Source: Salinimicrobium flavum (GTDB lineage Bacteria; Bacteroidota; Bacteroidia; Flavobacteriales; Flavobacteriaceae). From it: DNA of 64,000 bases. Shown piece by piece: positions 33,522 through 42,754 of the stretch; position 1 is the first letter of the stretch, and every line of letters starts with the position of its first letter. The notes under the pieces were generated by a model. It did no database searches. It was not told where the DNA came from and saw only the letters and a program-made list of their open reading frames with translations. The position numbers were made by a program, and so were the translations under genes. Location of the stretch: assembly GCF_042684505.1 (NCBI RefSeq), contig NZ_JBHULT010000010.1, forward strand, positions 459,336-523,335. Direction: 5' to 3'.

Positions 33522-34979
33522 CTACTTAAGTTTTAGGACCTTTTTAATGAGGTTATTGATATCTGGCGACAGTTTCAGAAAATACACCAGGAAAATATAC
33601 AAACTGCTAATAAGTATTGATTTTAAAAGAATACTAAATACCGGATGAAGTGGAAAATCCCAGAAATAGAATAAAAAGGTAAAAACCGTTACCATCGCCA
33701 AACCGTAGAATGTCTGGACCGTAAAGGGCTGGATCCCAAACTTTTGTTTAACAAGTATAAGTTTAGCGGTATTATATAAAGCAAAAGCCAGGAAAGTTGC
33801 CAGTGCCGCTCCAAAAATCCCAAAGAGGGGAATGAATACCAGGTTAAAAACAAAGGCAAGCACCGCCAGCACTACCCCAATTGCCAGTACCAGCCGGTAA
33901 TAATCTGAATTAAAGAGAATGCTGTTGTTGTTCCCCATCAAATTATCGTAGAGTTTGACACAGCTAATAAGGATCACTATTGAAAAACTTAACTGGTAAA
34001 CATCAGGGATCAACTCATACAACTGGCGCACGTTCGTCACAATGAGTAAAAATATAAATCCGCTGATGATCAAAAGGGTCAGTGAACTTTTCTTGTAAAG
34101 ATCCTCCAGTCCCTTCTTATCTTTTTTATTCAGCAAAGTGGCGGTCATGGGATAGGTGATCTGGTGCATTGCCCTCGAAGGTACTGCGATCACAGAAGAA
34201 ATATAGACCGCTATTCCATAAACAGCGACCATTTCAATGGGCAGGAACCTTTCGATCATCACTTTGTCAAGATCAAGTAATACCATGGCTACAGACCCCG
34301 CAATTAGGATTAATGCCGAATATTTCAGGATGAAACTTTTATTCTGCGGAAAGCTTAAACTGATCTTTGGAAAATAAAGTCGGAAAGCATAGATCTTCAT
34401 GATCACGGTGCGCAGGACAAAAACAAAACTAATTCCAAAGATAAACTCCTGAACCGTAAGCAGCCTGAAATAGACCGAAACCAGTAAAGCTGAAATACAA
34501 ACCCGGTGAAAGACCTCTTTCATGAAATTACCAAACACGCTTTGATAATTCACTTTTGACCAGGAGAAGAATATTTCAAAATAGGCGGTAGCAACAGCGA
34601 TCACAAAGATCATCCAGATGTAGGGTTTTACCAGTTCATTTCCGTCTGAAAAGTAATCCAGCAGGAGACCATAGGCGAAATACCCGAGCAGCCCAAGGAT
34701 CGCAGCTATGCCCAGCGGCATGAACAAGATCACGCTCAACAGCTTATCCCGCTGCTCTTTAGTATCATACGAGGAATAGAATTTTACCAGTGTATTATGC
34801 ACTCCAAACGCCATAAGCGGCCAGATAAGGTTTGACGCAGAAAGAAGGAAACCTACCAGTCCGTAATACTCCGGGGTCAGAAAATTGGTATAAAGAAACA
34901 AGGTGTTGATCGCCCCAATCCCAAAACCCAGGTAGGTAGTGAACATATTTTTCGCAGACTGGTCAATGATCACTCCCAT
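33522..34979 (-). CDS. polysaccharide flippase-like membrane protein (MOP superfamily)
   Basis: 485 residues with about 12-14 hydrophobic segments in the pattern of Wzx/MurJ-type oligosaccharide flippases of the MOP superfamily. Examples are IGAINTLFLYTNFLTPEYYG, LGLLGYFAYGLLLDYF and IFGAALATFLAFALYNTAKL. It likely transports lipid-linked glycan across the inner membrane. It directly abuts the glycosyltransferase gene, sharing a base, so the two form an operon. No initiating glycosyltransferase or polymerase is seen nearby. Confidence 0.75.
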   Translation of the reverse strand: MGVIIDQSAKNMFTTYLGFGIGAINTLFLYTNFLTPEYYGLVGFLLSASNLIWPLMAFGVHNTLVKFYSSYDTKEQRDKLLSVILFMPLGIAAILGLLGYFAYGLLLDYFSDGNELVKPYIWMIFVIAVATAYFEIFFSWSKVNYQSVFGNFMKEVFHRVCISALLVSVYFRLLTVQEFIFGISFVFVLRTVIMKIYAFRLYFPKISLSFPQNKSFILKYSALILIAGSVAMVLLDLDKVMIERFLPIEMVAVYGIAVYISSVIAVPSRAMHQITYPMTATLLNKKDKKGLEDLYKKSSLTLLIISGFIFLLIVTNVRQLYELIPDVYQLSFSIVILISCVKLYDNLMGNNNSILFNSDYYRLVLAIGVVLAVLAFVFNLVFIPLFGIFGAALATFLAFALYNTAKLILVKQKFGIQPFTVQTFYGLAMVTVFTFLFYFWDFPLHPVFSILLKSILISSLYIFLVYFLKLSPDINNLIKKVLKLK

Positions 34980-36265
34980 TATGCCGGTTTTTTAAGAAGG
35001 TTGGCCAGTTCTCCTGTAAGTGTCTTACGGCTGTACTTTTGAAGACCAATGGGATGAGAACTCAATGTACCCGACTTGAATTCACGGTACCGCTCCAAAA
35101 TGAAAGATTTCATCTTTTCTTTTTCCGAATATAGAAAAAACACCCCGGTATTGGTTTCCTGAATGATCTTTTGAATATCTGCCTTTTCAGGGCCTATAGC
35201 CAATATCGGCCGGTTGCTCACCGTATACTCGAAAAGTTTCCCCGGAATGATCCCCCTGGTCTCGGGAGTATCGATCTCTATGAGCAGTAATAATTGTGAA
35301 CTTCTTTGCAGCTGCAGGGCCTCCTGATGGGAAACATATCCTCTTATAAAAAGGTTATTCCCGAGACCCGCTTTCCTGATGCTCTCCAGGACCGGCTCTC
35401 CCACTGCTCCTATTAATTTCAGCTGAAAATCTTCTGCAAAATCCTCATTTTCGGAAATCAACTCCCGGAGCGCTTCCCACAGCAGGTTGGGATTCCTTCC
35501 CGACAGAAGGGAACCAATATGGGAAAGACTGAATTTCACATCTTGCGGCAGCAGATCCACCTCTTCGTAATCGTAACCGTTCGTAATTACAGTTACGGGA
35601 GTTTTGGTGAGCTGTTCGAATTCCCGTGCGGTGGTAAAACTGGTAGCTATGATCTCATCTGCAGCATCAAGTACTGCTTTTTCAAGTTTCAGATGTTTCT
35701 TCTCTGCGGAAGGTAGTAGTTTAAGTTTTTTGTGGTACCCAATACCGGTCCAGGGATCCCGAAAATCGGCTATCCATCGAACATCCAGGGTTTCTTTTAA
35801 TTGCTTTCCTATAAGATGCATGCTGTGCGGTGGCCCGGTTGTAATTATGTTATCTATCCCGTTTTCCCGAAGGTAGGTCGTTAGATACTTAACCGAGGGT
35901 TTAACCCAGAATTTCCGGGCGTCGGGAATAAAGAAATTTCCGCGAATGAACAGCAGCATTTTCTGAAGGAATCCCTGTTTTGCTTCCGCAGGAATGATCC
36001 CCGAGCTTATCTTATGGGTGTCTTTCTTTGAGAAAATTCCGGCAAGGGAATAGGGTTCAAAAATATCATTTTCGAGCACCTTTATATTTTCGGGAACTTC
36101 GGCTACAAGAGATGGGTCCTTTAAGGGGTAATGAGGGTCTTTTGGCACGTACATTACAGGCTCAATCCCATATTCAGGGAGGTACTTTGCAAATTTAAGC
36201 CAGCGCTGAACTCCCGGGCCACCCGCAGGGGGCCAGTAATAGGAGATTATGAGTACTTTTTTCAT
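34979..36265 (-). CDS. GT-B glycosyltransferase (family 4-like)
   Basis: 428 residues. The N-terminal half has the Rossmann start MKKVLIISYYWPPAGGPGVQ and IITTGPPHSMHLIGKQLKE, typical of GT4-like enzymes. The C-terminal half has IGSLLSGRNPNLLWEALREL and the acceptor/donor segment RGYVSHQEALQLQRSSQLLL plus GIIPGKLFEYTVSNRPILAI, with a conserved glutamate near the donor site. Donor sugar cannot be told. It shares one base with the downstream flippase and sits 28 bases behind the YfhO protein. Confidence 0.85.
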   Translation of the reverse strand: MKKVLIISYYWPPAGGPGVQRWLKFAKYLPEYGIEPVMYVPKDPHYPLKDPSLVAEVPENIKVLENDIFEPYSLAGIFSKKDTHKISSGIIPAEAKQGFLQKMLLFIRGNFFIPDARKFWVKPSVKYLTTYLRENGIDNIITTGPPHSMHLIGKQLKETLDVRWIADFRDPWTGIGYHKKLKLLPSAEKKHLKLEKAVLDAADEIIATSFTTAREFEQLTKTPVTVITNGYDYEEVDLLPQDVKFSLSHIGSLLSGRNPNLLWEALRELISENEDFAEDFQLKLIGAVGEPVLESIRKAGLGNNLFIRGYVSHQEALQLQRSSQLLLLIEIDTPETRGIIPGKLFEYTVSNRPILAIGPEKADIQKIIQETNTGVFFLYSEKEKMKSFILERYREFKSGTLSSHPIGLQKYSRKTLTGELANLLKKPA

Positions 36266-36293
36266 TTCCGGCCTGTTTTTTCACCCTGGTATG

Positions 36294-38717
36294 TTATCTT
36301 CTTCTAATCCCGTAGACCGCTCCTCCAATCAGTAACAGTCCGAGAAGGATTGAGCTGGCCAGGGCGATCGAGCTTCCGGTCTTTACCACCTGAGGTTCAA
36401 ATTTAAAAATGATCTCATGCTTACCTGCCGGGACTACTAATGCCCGGAGCACATAATTTGTCCTGAAGTGCGGCACTTCCTTCCCATCAATATAAGCCTG
36501 CCAGCCATGGGGATAATAGATCTCTGAAAATACGGCAAGCTGTTCACTTTCTGATGTGGTGCTATACTTCAGTTCATTGGGCTGATAAGAGGTCAATTCT
36601 ATACTGGCCGATGGATCGGGAAGGAATTCTGTTTTAGACAGCAGTCCTGAAAAATCCTTATCAACCACTGCAACTTTTTTAGTGTTGATGCCCTTAAGAC
36701 CCAGCAATTCTTCATTGGCATTTTCCACCAGCTTTACCTCTGTGGCAAACCACGCATTCCCATTGGTTTCGGGATTTTCCTGGGCCATAATTCCTTGTTC
36801 TGTGGGAACAATAAAATATTTGGTATTGAGCATGTTCAACACCTGCAGGTTGTTCTGGGATAGGTAAAAATCATACAGCTCCTGCATCCTACCGGGTTTG
36901 GCTGCGTGATATCCTCCCACCGATTTATGAAAGAAAGAGGTTCTTGCGGTATTGAATGGACTTCCGGAGAGATCAAAAACACGGTAATGAGAATCGTCTT
37001 TCATGATCTCAAGATCTGCAGGAGTTGCCTGGAAAGGACGGTTCACCACACTTGAATTCACGAAATCCTCACTATTCACATATCTTCTGTCAACCGCTAC
37101 CAGATCAAAAAGCAACAAAACACCAAGGGCTCCAATGGCAACATTCCTCCGGAATTTTCCTTGAAGGAACAGCCAAAGCACTCCTGCCGTCAATAGAACA
37201 AAGATCAGTGACCTGATGGTATCGGAGGTGAAAACGGCTTTGCGGTCCTCTTTTAAAGCCCTTACAAAATCTATCCCCAGCTGCTGTATAATGGCGCTGT
37301 CTGAAGGCCCTGTGAAATTGAAGAGCACAGATTTAAAAAGCAGGAAGACCAGTGCAATCCCTCCCGCTATTATAGTTGCCCACTTAAGAGCATACATTTT
37401 ATTCTCCTTGTTTTCCCCGGAAAAGAAAAACCTGGACAGTCCTGCTACCGCAAGGACAGGCAGGCAAAGTTCCACGATCACCTGAATAGATGAAACCGCC
37501 CGGAACTTGTTGTAAAGTGGAAAATATTCAATGAAAAGATCTGTAAGTAGTCCGAAATTCTTCCCCCATGAGAGCAACAAGGCCAGAATAGATCCGCCTA
37601 CCAGCCACCACTTTAACCGCCCTTTCACCAGGAAAAGAGCCAGTATGAACAGGAAGATCACCGTGGCTCCTATGTAAGCCGGCGCAGCCACTATTGGTTG
37701 CTCACCCCAGTACGTTCTAAAATTCTGTTGTATAATTTGTGAAGCTTCTAATGGATTAACACCTAATTCAACCAGAGCTTTAAAAGTATTAGAATCATTT
37801 TTTTGTAATTCCCCGGGATTAAAATCTCCCATAAACCTCGGGATGAAAAGATTAAAAGTTTCAAGAATTCCGTAGCTGTACTCTGTAATGTAATTGTAAT
37901 CCAACCCTTCCCCTTTATCAACCGTACCCTCTGGAGTGATCGTTAAACCTGTATTCCCTCTGGTGCTAAAATCTGAATATTCCTTTGTAGCCATTAGGTT
38001 GGTAGCATTGGTTCCAATGGCAAGTACCACAGCTGCGACCATAATTCCCAATGCTTTGAAAAAATGCGGAAGTTCTTTCTTTTTAACAGCATCATACAGA
38101 TAGACCAGCCCCAGTACCAGTACCAGCAACATCAGGTAAAAGGTCATCTGGAAATGATTTGCATTTATTTCCAGTGCCATCCCAATGGCCAGTAACAGGA
38201 ATCCTGCAATATATTTTCGCCGAAAACACAACAGGATGCCTCCCAGCACCCACGGCATATAGGCAATGGCATGCGCTTTGGCATTATGGCCCACTCCCAG
38301 GATGATGATGAGATATGTTGAAAAGCCAAAAGCAAGGGCTCCCAGGAAGGCGAGCCTGTAGTCAATTTTCAGGACCAGCAGAAGAATGTAAAGCCCTATG
38401 AAATATAGAAAAAGATAATCTGCCGGGCGCGGCAGGAACCTTAATGCAAGGTCAAGACTTTTGATGTAGTTATGCGGATATTTCGCACCCAGTTGATAGG
38501 TAGGCATTCCACCAAAAGCGGCGTCTGTCCAGTACGGCTCCTCCCCTGTCTCAGCCCTGAATTCGGCTTGTTGTCGCGCCATCCCAATGTATTGCGCGAT
38601 ATCGCTTTGAAAGATCTCTTTCCCCTGCAGCACGGGATAAAAATAAGCAAGGGAAATTATAATAAAACCTAGAAAAACAAGAAGGTGTGGGGAGTACTTC
38701 TTCAGGGAAGCGGTCAT
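36294..38717 (-). CDS. YfhO-family membrane protein
   Basis: This 807-residue protein starts with the SPHLLVFLGFIIISLAYFYP membrane segment and has about a dozen hydrophobic segments, several long periplasmic loops, then a beta-rich soluble C-terminal part and a final helix (SIALASSILLGLLLIGGAVYG). This layout fits YfhO-type (GT-C-like) proteins linked to glycosylation of cell-surface polymers. The catalytic role is inferred from family and context with the glycosyltransferase and flippase. Confidence 0.75.
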   Translation of the reverse strand: MTASLKKYSPHLLVFLGFIIISLAYFYPVLQGKEIFQSDIAQYIGMARQQAEFRAETGEEPYWTDAAFGGMPTYQLGAKYPHNYIKSLDLALRFLPRPADYLFLYFIGLYILLLVLKIDYRLAFLGALAFGFSTYLIIILGVGHNAKAHAIAYMPWVLGGILLCFRRKYIAGFLLLAIGMALEINANHFQMTFYLMLLVLVLGLVYLYDAVKKKELPHFFKALGIMVAAVVLAIGTNATNLMATKEYSDFSTRGNTGLTITPEGTVDKGEGLDYNYITEYSYGILETFNLFIPRFMGDFNPGELQKNDSNTFKALVELGVNPLEASQIIQQNFRTYWGEQPIVAAPAYIGATVIFLFILALFLVKGRLKWWLVGGSILALLLSWGKNFGLLTDLFIEYFPLYNKFRAVSSIQVIVELCLPVLAVAGLSRFFFSGENKENKMYALKWATIIAGGIALVFLLFKSVLFNFTGPSDSAIIQQLGIDFVRALKEDRKAVFTSDTIRSLIFVLLTAGVLWLFLQGKFRRNVAIGALGVLLLFDLVAVDRRYVNSEDFVNSSVVNRPFQATPADLEIMKDDSHYRVFDLSGSPFNTARTSFFHKSVGGYHAAKPGRMQELYDFYLSQNNLQVLNMLNTKYFIVPTEQGIMAQENPETNGNAWFATEVKLVENANEELLGLKGINTKKVAVVDKDFSGLLSKTEFLPDPSASIELTSYQPNELKYSTTSESEQLAVFSEIYYPHGWQAYIDGKEVPHFRTNYVLRALVVPAGKHEIIFKFEPQVVKTGSSIALASSILLGLLLIGGAVYGIRRR

Positions 38718-38740
38718 AAAATCAAATTTTGGAGTGGAAA

Positions 38741-39016
38741 TTAGTCAATTTCTTCATAATCGATGTAATCGCCAACATCTTTCTTTGAGTTTCGCGGGTT
38801 TTTAGGCTTTTTTTCAATAGTTACCTCCCCCTCTTTCGGTTTCCCTGCAGTAGAGTCAAATTGATTGAATTTCTGTTCAAACTTCTGGCCTACTTTCCTC
38901 AGAAAATATTTCAGGATAAGAGGTCCAAACCAACGGATAATAAGTTTGAATCCGAAGTAGATGAGAAGGATGATCAACACCACCCTCAATACTTCAGAAA
39001 ATGAAGCTTCATGCAT
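38741..39016 (-). CDS. small membrane protein resembling DUF4834
   Basis: 91 residues from the ATG at 39016: MHEASFSEVLRVVLIILLIY, one membrane helix (about 9-27), then a basic and acidic cytoplasmic tail ending NSKKDVGDYIDYEEID. The ORF could be extended upstream by 56 residues, but that part overlaps the divergent OMP gene and has no family look. The shape matches Flavobacteriaceae proteins annotated DUF4834. Function is unknown. Confidence 0.6.
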   Translation of the reverse strand: MHEASFSEVLRVVLIILLIYFGFKLIIRWFGPLILKYFLRKVGQKFEQKFNQFDSTAGKPKEGEVTIEKKPKNPRNSKKDVGDYIDYEEID

Positions 39017-39091
39017 TATTAAAGTTTTGGTAAAATTACTATTCTGCCTAAAGAAAACCACCATCACAGCCCAAAAAAATGATAAAATATC

Positions 39092-39099
39092 TATATTTG
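39092..39099 (+). promoter_or_regulatory. -7 box of the outer-membrane protein gene
   Basis: TATATTTG fits TAnnTTTG and lies 22 bases before the ATG at 39122. Confidence 0.5.
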
Positions 39100-39121
39100 A
39101 TTTGAACCAAACCACCCGTTT

Positions 39122-40018
39122 ATGAAGATCTACAGGACCTTTCTTCTGCTTTTTTTCGTCGGAAGTTTTACTTCCCATGCCCAATATACAGAGACCCTCA
39201 ATTCAAATCGCCCGGGATATTCCCAGGGATCTTTCGCTCCCGGCCGTGGAGTATTGCAATTTGAAGCCGGGGGTAAATTCGGGAATGATGAACATGAGCT
39301 TCTGGGAACTAATACTGATTTGTGGGGGATTGAATACGCGGTGAGATATGGTGTTCTTTTCGAGCAGCTGGAGATTAATCTAATGGGTTCCTTCCTGGAC
39401 CAGTCCACCAGCTATATTGTAGGTGGAAGTGAAAGGACAGACGGGGTTAGGAATTTTGAAACCAATGCGATTGGTGTGAAATACCTGGTCTACGATCCCT
39501 ATAAAAAAGGGGTTGAAAGGAAACCTAATCTTTACAGCTGGAAAGCCAATCAACAATTCAACTGGCGAACCCTTATCCCCGCCGTTTCACTATATGCAGG
39601 AGCAAACTTTGCCTTTGGCGACAATCCTTACCTCTATGAAGGCGAAGGAAAGTTTTCACCCCGGGCTGCAATAATTACACAGAACAACTGGGGGCCCTGG
39701 GTTTTTGTGATCAACATTATAGGGGATAAGTTAGGACAGGAATTCCCCACCTATTCCGGGATCTTTACCCTTACCCATTCTTTCAACTCCAAATTTGCCA
39801 TGTTTGCCGAATTCCAGGGCATCATTAGCGATATCTACAGTGATGAAATTGCCCGCTCCGGTTTTGCCTATCTCTTTCATAAAAATTTACAGGCAGATAT
39901 TTCCGGACTTCTTAACTTTAAGGATACCCCGGCCCGTTGGCAGGTCGCAGCCGGATTATCTTTCAGGTTTGACTGGCATGAGCAGGACGAGTTTCTCGAT
40001 ATGGGGGAAGATCAGTGA
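39122..40018 (+). CDS. outer membrane beta-barrel protein (transporter-like)
   Basis: 298 residues with signal peptide MKIYRTFLLLFFVGSFTSHAQ. The rest shows alternating amphipathic beta strands typical of outer-membrane barrels (GVLQFEAGGKFGNDEHELLG, WQVAAGLSFRFDWHEQDEFL). It resembles the OMP families annotated simply as transporter or phenol-degradation MetA-type, but the substrate is unknown. Confidence 0.65.
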   Translation: MKIYRTFLLLFFVGSFTSHAQYTETLNSNRPGYSQGSFAPGRGVLQFEAGGKFGNDEHELLGTNTDLWGIEYAVRYGVLFEQLEINLMGSFLDQSTSYIVGGSERTDGVRNFETNAIGVKYLVYDPYKKGVERKPNLYSWKANQQFNWRTLIPAVSLYAGANFAFGDNPYLYEGEGKFSPRAAIITQNNWGPWVFVINIIGDKLGQEFPTYSGIFTLTHSFNSKFAMFAEFQGIISDIYSDEIARSGFAYLFHKNLQADISGLLNFKDTPARWQVAAGLSFRFDWHEQDEFLDMGEDQ

Positions 40019-40101
40019 GATTAACCGTAATCTTTCGTAAATTAGTTCAATAGCCTTTCCCTTAAAGGTGAAGAAGTACTTAATCATTAAACCCATCATT
40101 A

Positions 40102-41508
40102 ATGTTTGATTTCACAGGTACCTATACAGATCAGTACCAACTCACTATGGGGCAGGTATATTTTCTGAAAGGTCATACCCATCATACCGCGACCTTTGAT
40201 TATTTCTTCCGTAAACTTCCCTTTAACGGAGGATACGCCATCTTTGCCGGACTGGAAGACCTTCTGGAAATTCTTCGGGACCTGAGGTTTGATGATAAGG
40301 ACCTGGAATTTCTGAAGAAACTGGGATTGGATTCCGGTTATATAGATTACCTGAAAGAATTCCGTTTTACCGGCAAGGTTTACAGCTTTCGCGAAGGGGA
40401 TGTGGTGTTTCCGGGGGAACCTGTGGTACGTATAGAGGCCAATATCATAGAGGCACAGATCATTGAAACCCTGCTTTTGAACATCCTTAACTTCCAGACC
40501 CTTATCGCTACCAAAGCCAGCAGGATGCGCCTGCAGGCAAAAGGGAGAACCCTCATTGATTTTGGCTTGCGCCGTGCCCAGGGCACCGGCGGTTATCATG
40601 CCAGCCGGGCCGCAATTATCGGCGGGTTCCAGGCTACCAGTAATACCCGGGCAGGAAGGGATTATGGAATAACCGTTTCGGGAACCATGGCTCATTCCTA
40701 TATTCAAAGTTATGACGATGAACTCACGGCCTTCAGGGATTTTGCAGAAGCACATCCTAAAAATACGGTTCTGCTTGTTGACACCTATGATACCCTAAGG
40801 AGCGGGGTGCCCAATGCGATCAAGGTTGGCCTGGAAATGGAAAAACGCGGGCATAAATTGCAGGGGATAAGACTGGACAGCGGAGACCTCGCTTACCTCG
40901 CCAGAAAGTCTCGTGAAATGCTGGATAGAGCCGGACTGGATTATGTAAAAATAGCAGCCTCCAATCAACTCGATGAACACTTGATTCGCAGTTTACTTGA
41001 CCAGGAAGCCCCCATTGATATTTTCGGGGTTGGAACCAGTCTGGTCACGGGACATCCTGATGCTGCACTGGATGGCGTTTATAAATTATCTTTTTTCGGC
41101 GGAAAGCCCCGTATCAAATTATCGGAAACTATTTCAAAAGTGACCTTGCCTCATAAAAAGCAGGTTTACAGAATGCTCGATATTCACGGAAATTTTATAG
41201 GAGGAGACGTGGTTAGCCTGGAAGAGGAAGAGAATCCTGAAATGATGTTCCATCCGTTCGATCCGCTTAAATTCCAGTCGATAGCACAACATGACAAGGA
41301 ACCACTGCTCCAACTGGTAATGGACAAAGGGAAGATCCTGAAAAAGCCATACTCCCTTGAAGAGATCGCCGCTTTCAGTGAGGAGAGGCTGGAAAAACTA
41401 CCCAGGGAATATAAACGTTTCTTTAATCCCCATATCTATAAAATAGGCATCAGTAAACGCCTTAAGAAGGAGCGTGATCAACTTATTGAAGAACATAAAA
41501 TGAAATAA
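40102..41508 (+). CDS. pncB: nicotinate phosphoribosyltransferase
   Basis: 468 residues. The enzyme forms nicotinate mononucleotide from nicotinate and PRPP in NAD salvage. Diagnostic parts are the N-terminal TDQYQLTMGQVYFL, RRAQGTGGYHASRAAIIGGF, GTMAHSYIQSYDDELTAF and the phosphate-binding GVGTSLVTGHPDAALDGVYK. The pncA gene follows with a four-base gap, so the two salvage genes form an operon. Confidence 0.95.
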   Translation: MFDFTGTYTDQYQLTMGQVYFLKGHTHHTATFDYFFRKLPFNGGYAIFAGLEDLLEILRDLRFDDKDLEFLKKLGLDSGYIDYLKEFRFTGKVYSFREGDVVFPGEPVVRIEANIIEAQIIETLLLNILNFQTLIATKASRMRLQAKGRTLIDFGLRRAQGTGGYHASRAAIIGGFQATSNTRAGRDYGITVSGTMAHSYIQSYDDELTAFRDFAEAHPKNTVLLVDTYDTLRSGVPNAIKVGLEMEKRGHKLQGIRLDSGDLAYLARKSREMLDRAGLDYVKIAASNQLDEHLIRSLLDQEAPIDIFGVGTSLVTGHPDAALDGVYKLSFFGGKPRIKLSETISKVTLPHKKQVYRMLDIHGNFIGGDVVSLEEEENPEMMFHPFDPLKFQSIAQHDKEPLLQLVMDKGKILKKPYSLEEIAAFSEERLEKLPREYKRFFNPHIYKIGISKRLKKERDQLIEEHKMK

Positions 41509-41512
41509 CGTA

Positions 41513-42118
41513 ATGAAGACACTAATTATAGTAGATGCCCAGAATGATTTCATGCCCGGTGGGGCGTTGGAAGTTCGCGAAGGGGACAGGATAGTACCGG
41601 TGATCAATAAGATCATCCCAAAATTCGAACTGGTTGTGGCTACGCAGGACTGGCACCCGGCAGAACACAAGAGTTTTGCGATCAATCATCCAGATCGAAA
41701 GGAGTACGAGGTCATCGACCTTAACGGCGTAGAACAAAAATTATGGCCTCCGCACTGCGTTCAGGGCACTCCCGGCGCCGACTTTCACCCAAAGCTCGAA
41801 CTGAATTCTGTAGAAGCCATTTTCAGAAGTGCGATGGATGTGGAGGTAGACAGCTACAGCGGATTTTATGACAATGCACGGCATAAGAGCACCGGCCTGG
41901 CCGGCTACCTGCGCGAAAAAGGTGCAGATGATCTCTATTTCTGCGGACTGGCGGCAGACATTTGTGTTTATTTCACCATAAAAGACGCTCTTAAAGAAGG
42001 TTTTAAAGCAACTTTGATAGAAGACGCGACAGTTCCCCTTTTCCAGGAAGATTATGAAAAGGTACGCAAAGACATTCTTTCCCGAGGGGGTAAGATCATA
42101 ACTTCAGATGAGGTTTGA
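41513..42118 (+). CDS. pncA: nicotinamidase/isochorismatase-family protein with non-canonical catalytic lysine
   Basis: 201 residues. The isochorismatase-fold core has D8 (IIVDAQNDFMPGG), metal ligands D46, H48 and H52 (TQDWHPAEHKSF), and the nucleophile C151 in FCGLAADICVYFT. In known nicotinamidases a lysine-glycine pair (xKGxx) sits nine residues ahead of the tyrosine of DSYSGF. Here that segment reads FRSAMDVEVDSYSGF, with serine at the lysine place and arginine before it. The gene follows pncB, so nicotinamidase function is expected, yet the catalytic D-K-C triad appears incomplete. Confidence 0.85.
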   Translation: MKTLIIVDAQNDFMPGGALEVREGDRIVPVINKIIPKFELVVATQDWHPAEHKSFAINHPDRKEYEVIDLNGVEQKLWPPHCVQGTPGADFHPKLELNSVEAIFRSAMDVEVDSYSGFYDNARHKSTGLAGYLREKGADDLYFCGLAADICVYFTIKDALKEGFKATLIEDATVPLFQEDYEKVRKDILSRGGKIITSDEV

Positions 42119-42210
42119 AAAAGACCGCTTTTAGAGTCATGCAACAAGAGAGATTATTGTGAAGGATTAAAGTATCCTTTTCAATAACACTATAACTCAT
42201 AACTCATTAA

Positions 42211-42639
42211 CTACCTTCTATGCCACCTGCGGGTGAACCACCATACTCCTGCATGTAGAAAACCGGTAAGTATAGACGAAACCAGGATATTCTGAATGGC
42301 GGTTAATACGCCGAGAGTATAGGAATCCCTGAATGGGGAAGGCAGGTCGAAAATATTTACCATTTCCTGATGCAGGTAGCCCAGTATGGAAAATGTCACA
42401 AATAGAAATCCGTAGGTAAAGAAGAAAAAATAATTCCTTTTTTGCGTCCACTTGTAAAAAACAGCGACAGTAACCAGTACGATCCAGGTAATCCACACGC
42501 TTATCTGGTAGTTGGTGATGCTGTTTTCCGCTTCAATGGCTAAAACATTGCCCAGTGCTTCATTAGCCCTGAATAGTGTATATGCCGGATAAAAAATCAC
42601 CAGCAAGACCAATATTTTAAGAATATCCCTTTTCTTCAT
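42211..42639 (-). CDS. small four-span membrane protein, unknown function
   Basis: 142 residues with four hydrophobic segments: DILKILVLLVIFYPAYTLF, ISVWITWIVLVTVAVFY, NYFFFFTYGFLFVTFSILGY and ILVSSILTGFLHAGVWWF. It ends in basic TRRWHRR. I know of no named family. It stands alone between pncA and rny, in the minus direction. Confidence 0.65.
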   Translation of the reverse strand: MKKRDILKILVLLVIFYPAYTLFRANEALGNVLAIEAENSITNYQISVWITWIVLVTVAVFYKWTQKRNYFFFFTYGFLFVTFSILGYLHQEMVNIFDLPSPFRDSYTLGVLTAIQNILVSSILTGFLHAGVWWFTRRWHRR

Positions 42640-42696
42640 TATTCCCTAAAGATAATGATTGGGTAAGAATTTTTCTAACCTATAAATTGACCGAAA

Positions 42697-42732
42697 ATAA
42701 AAACTCCTGCTTCTTAATGAAGACAGGAGTTT
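42697..42732 (-). terminator. intrinsic terminator after rny
   Basis: AAACTCCTG (42701-42709) and CAGGAGTTT (42724-42732) form a stem, extended by CTTC/GAAG-type pairs. On the minus strand the stem is followed by TTATTTT. It lies just behind the rny stop. Confidence 0.8.
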
Positions 42733-42754
42733 ATAATGGTTTTTCTGTTCCTTT

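Noticed and set aside
39017..39184. N-terminal extension of the DUF4834-like protein
   Set aside because: The extra 56 residues overlap the divergent outer-membrane protein gene and lack the family pattern.
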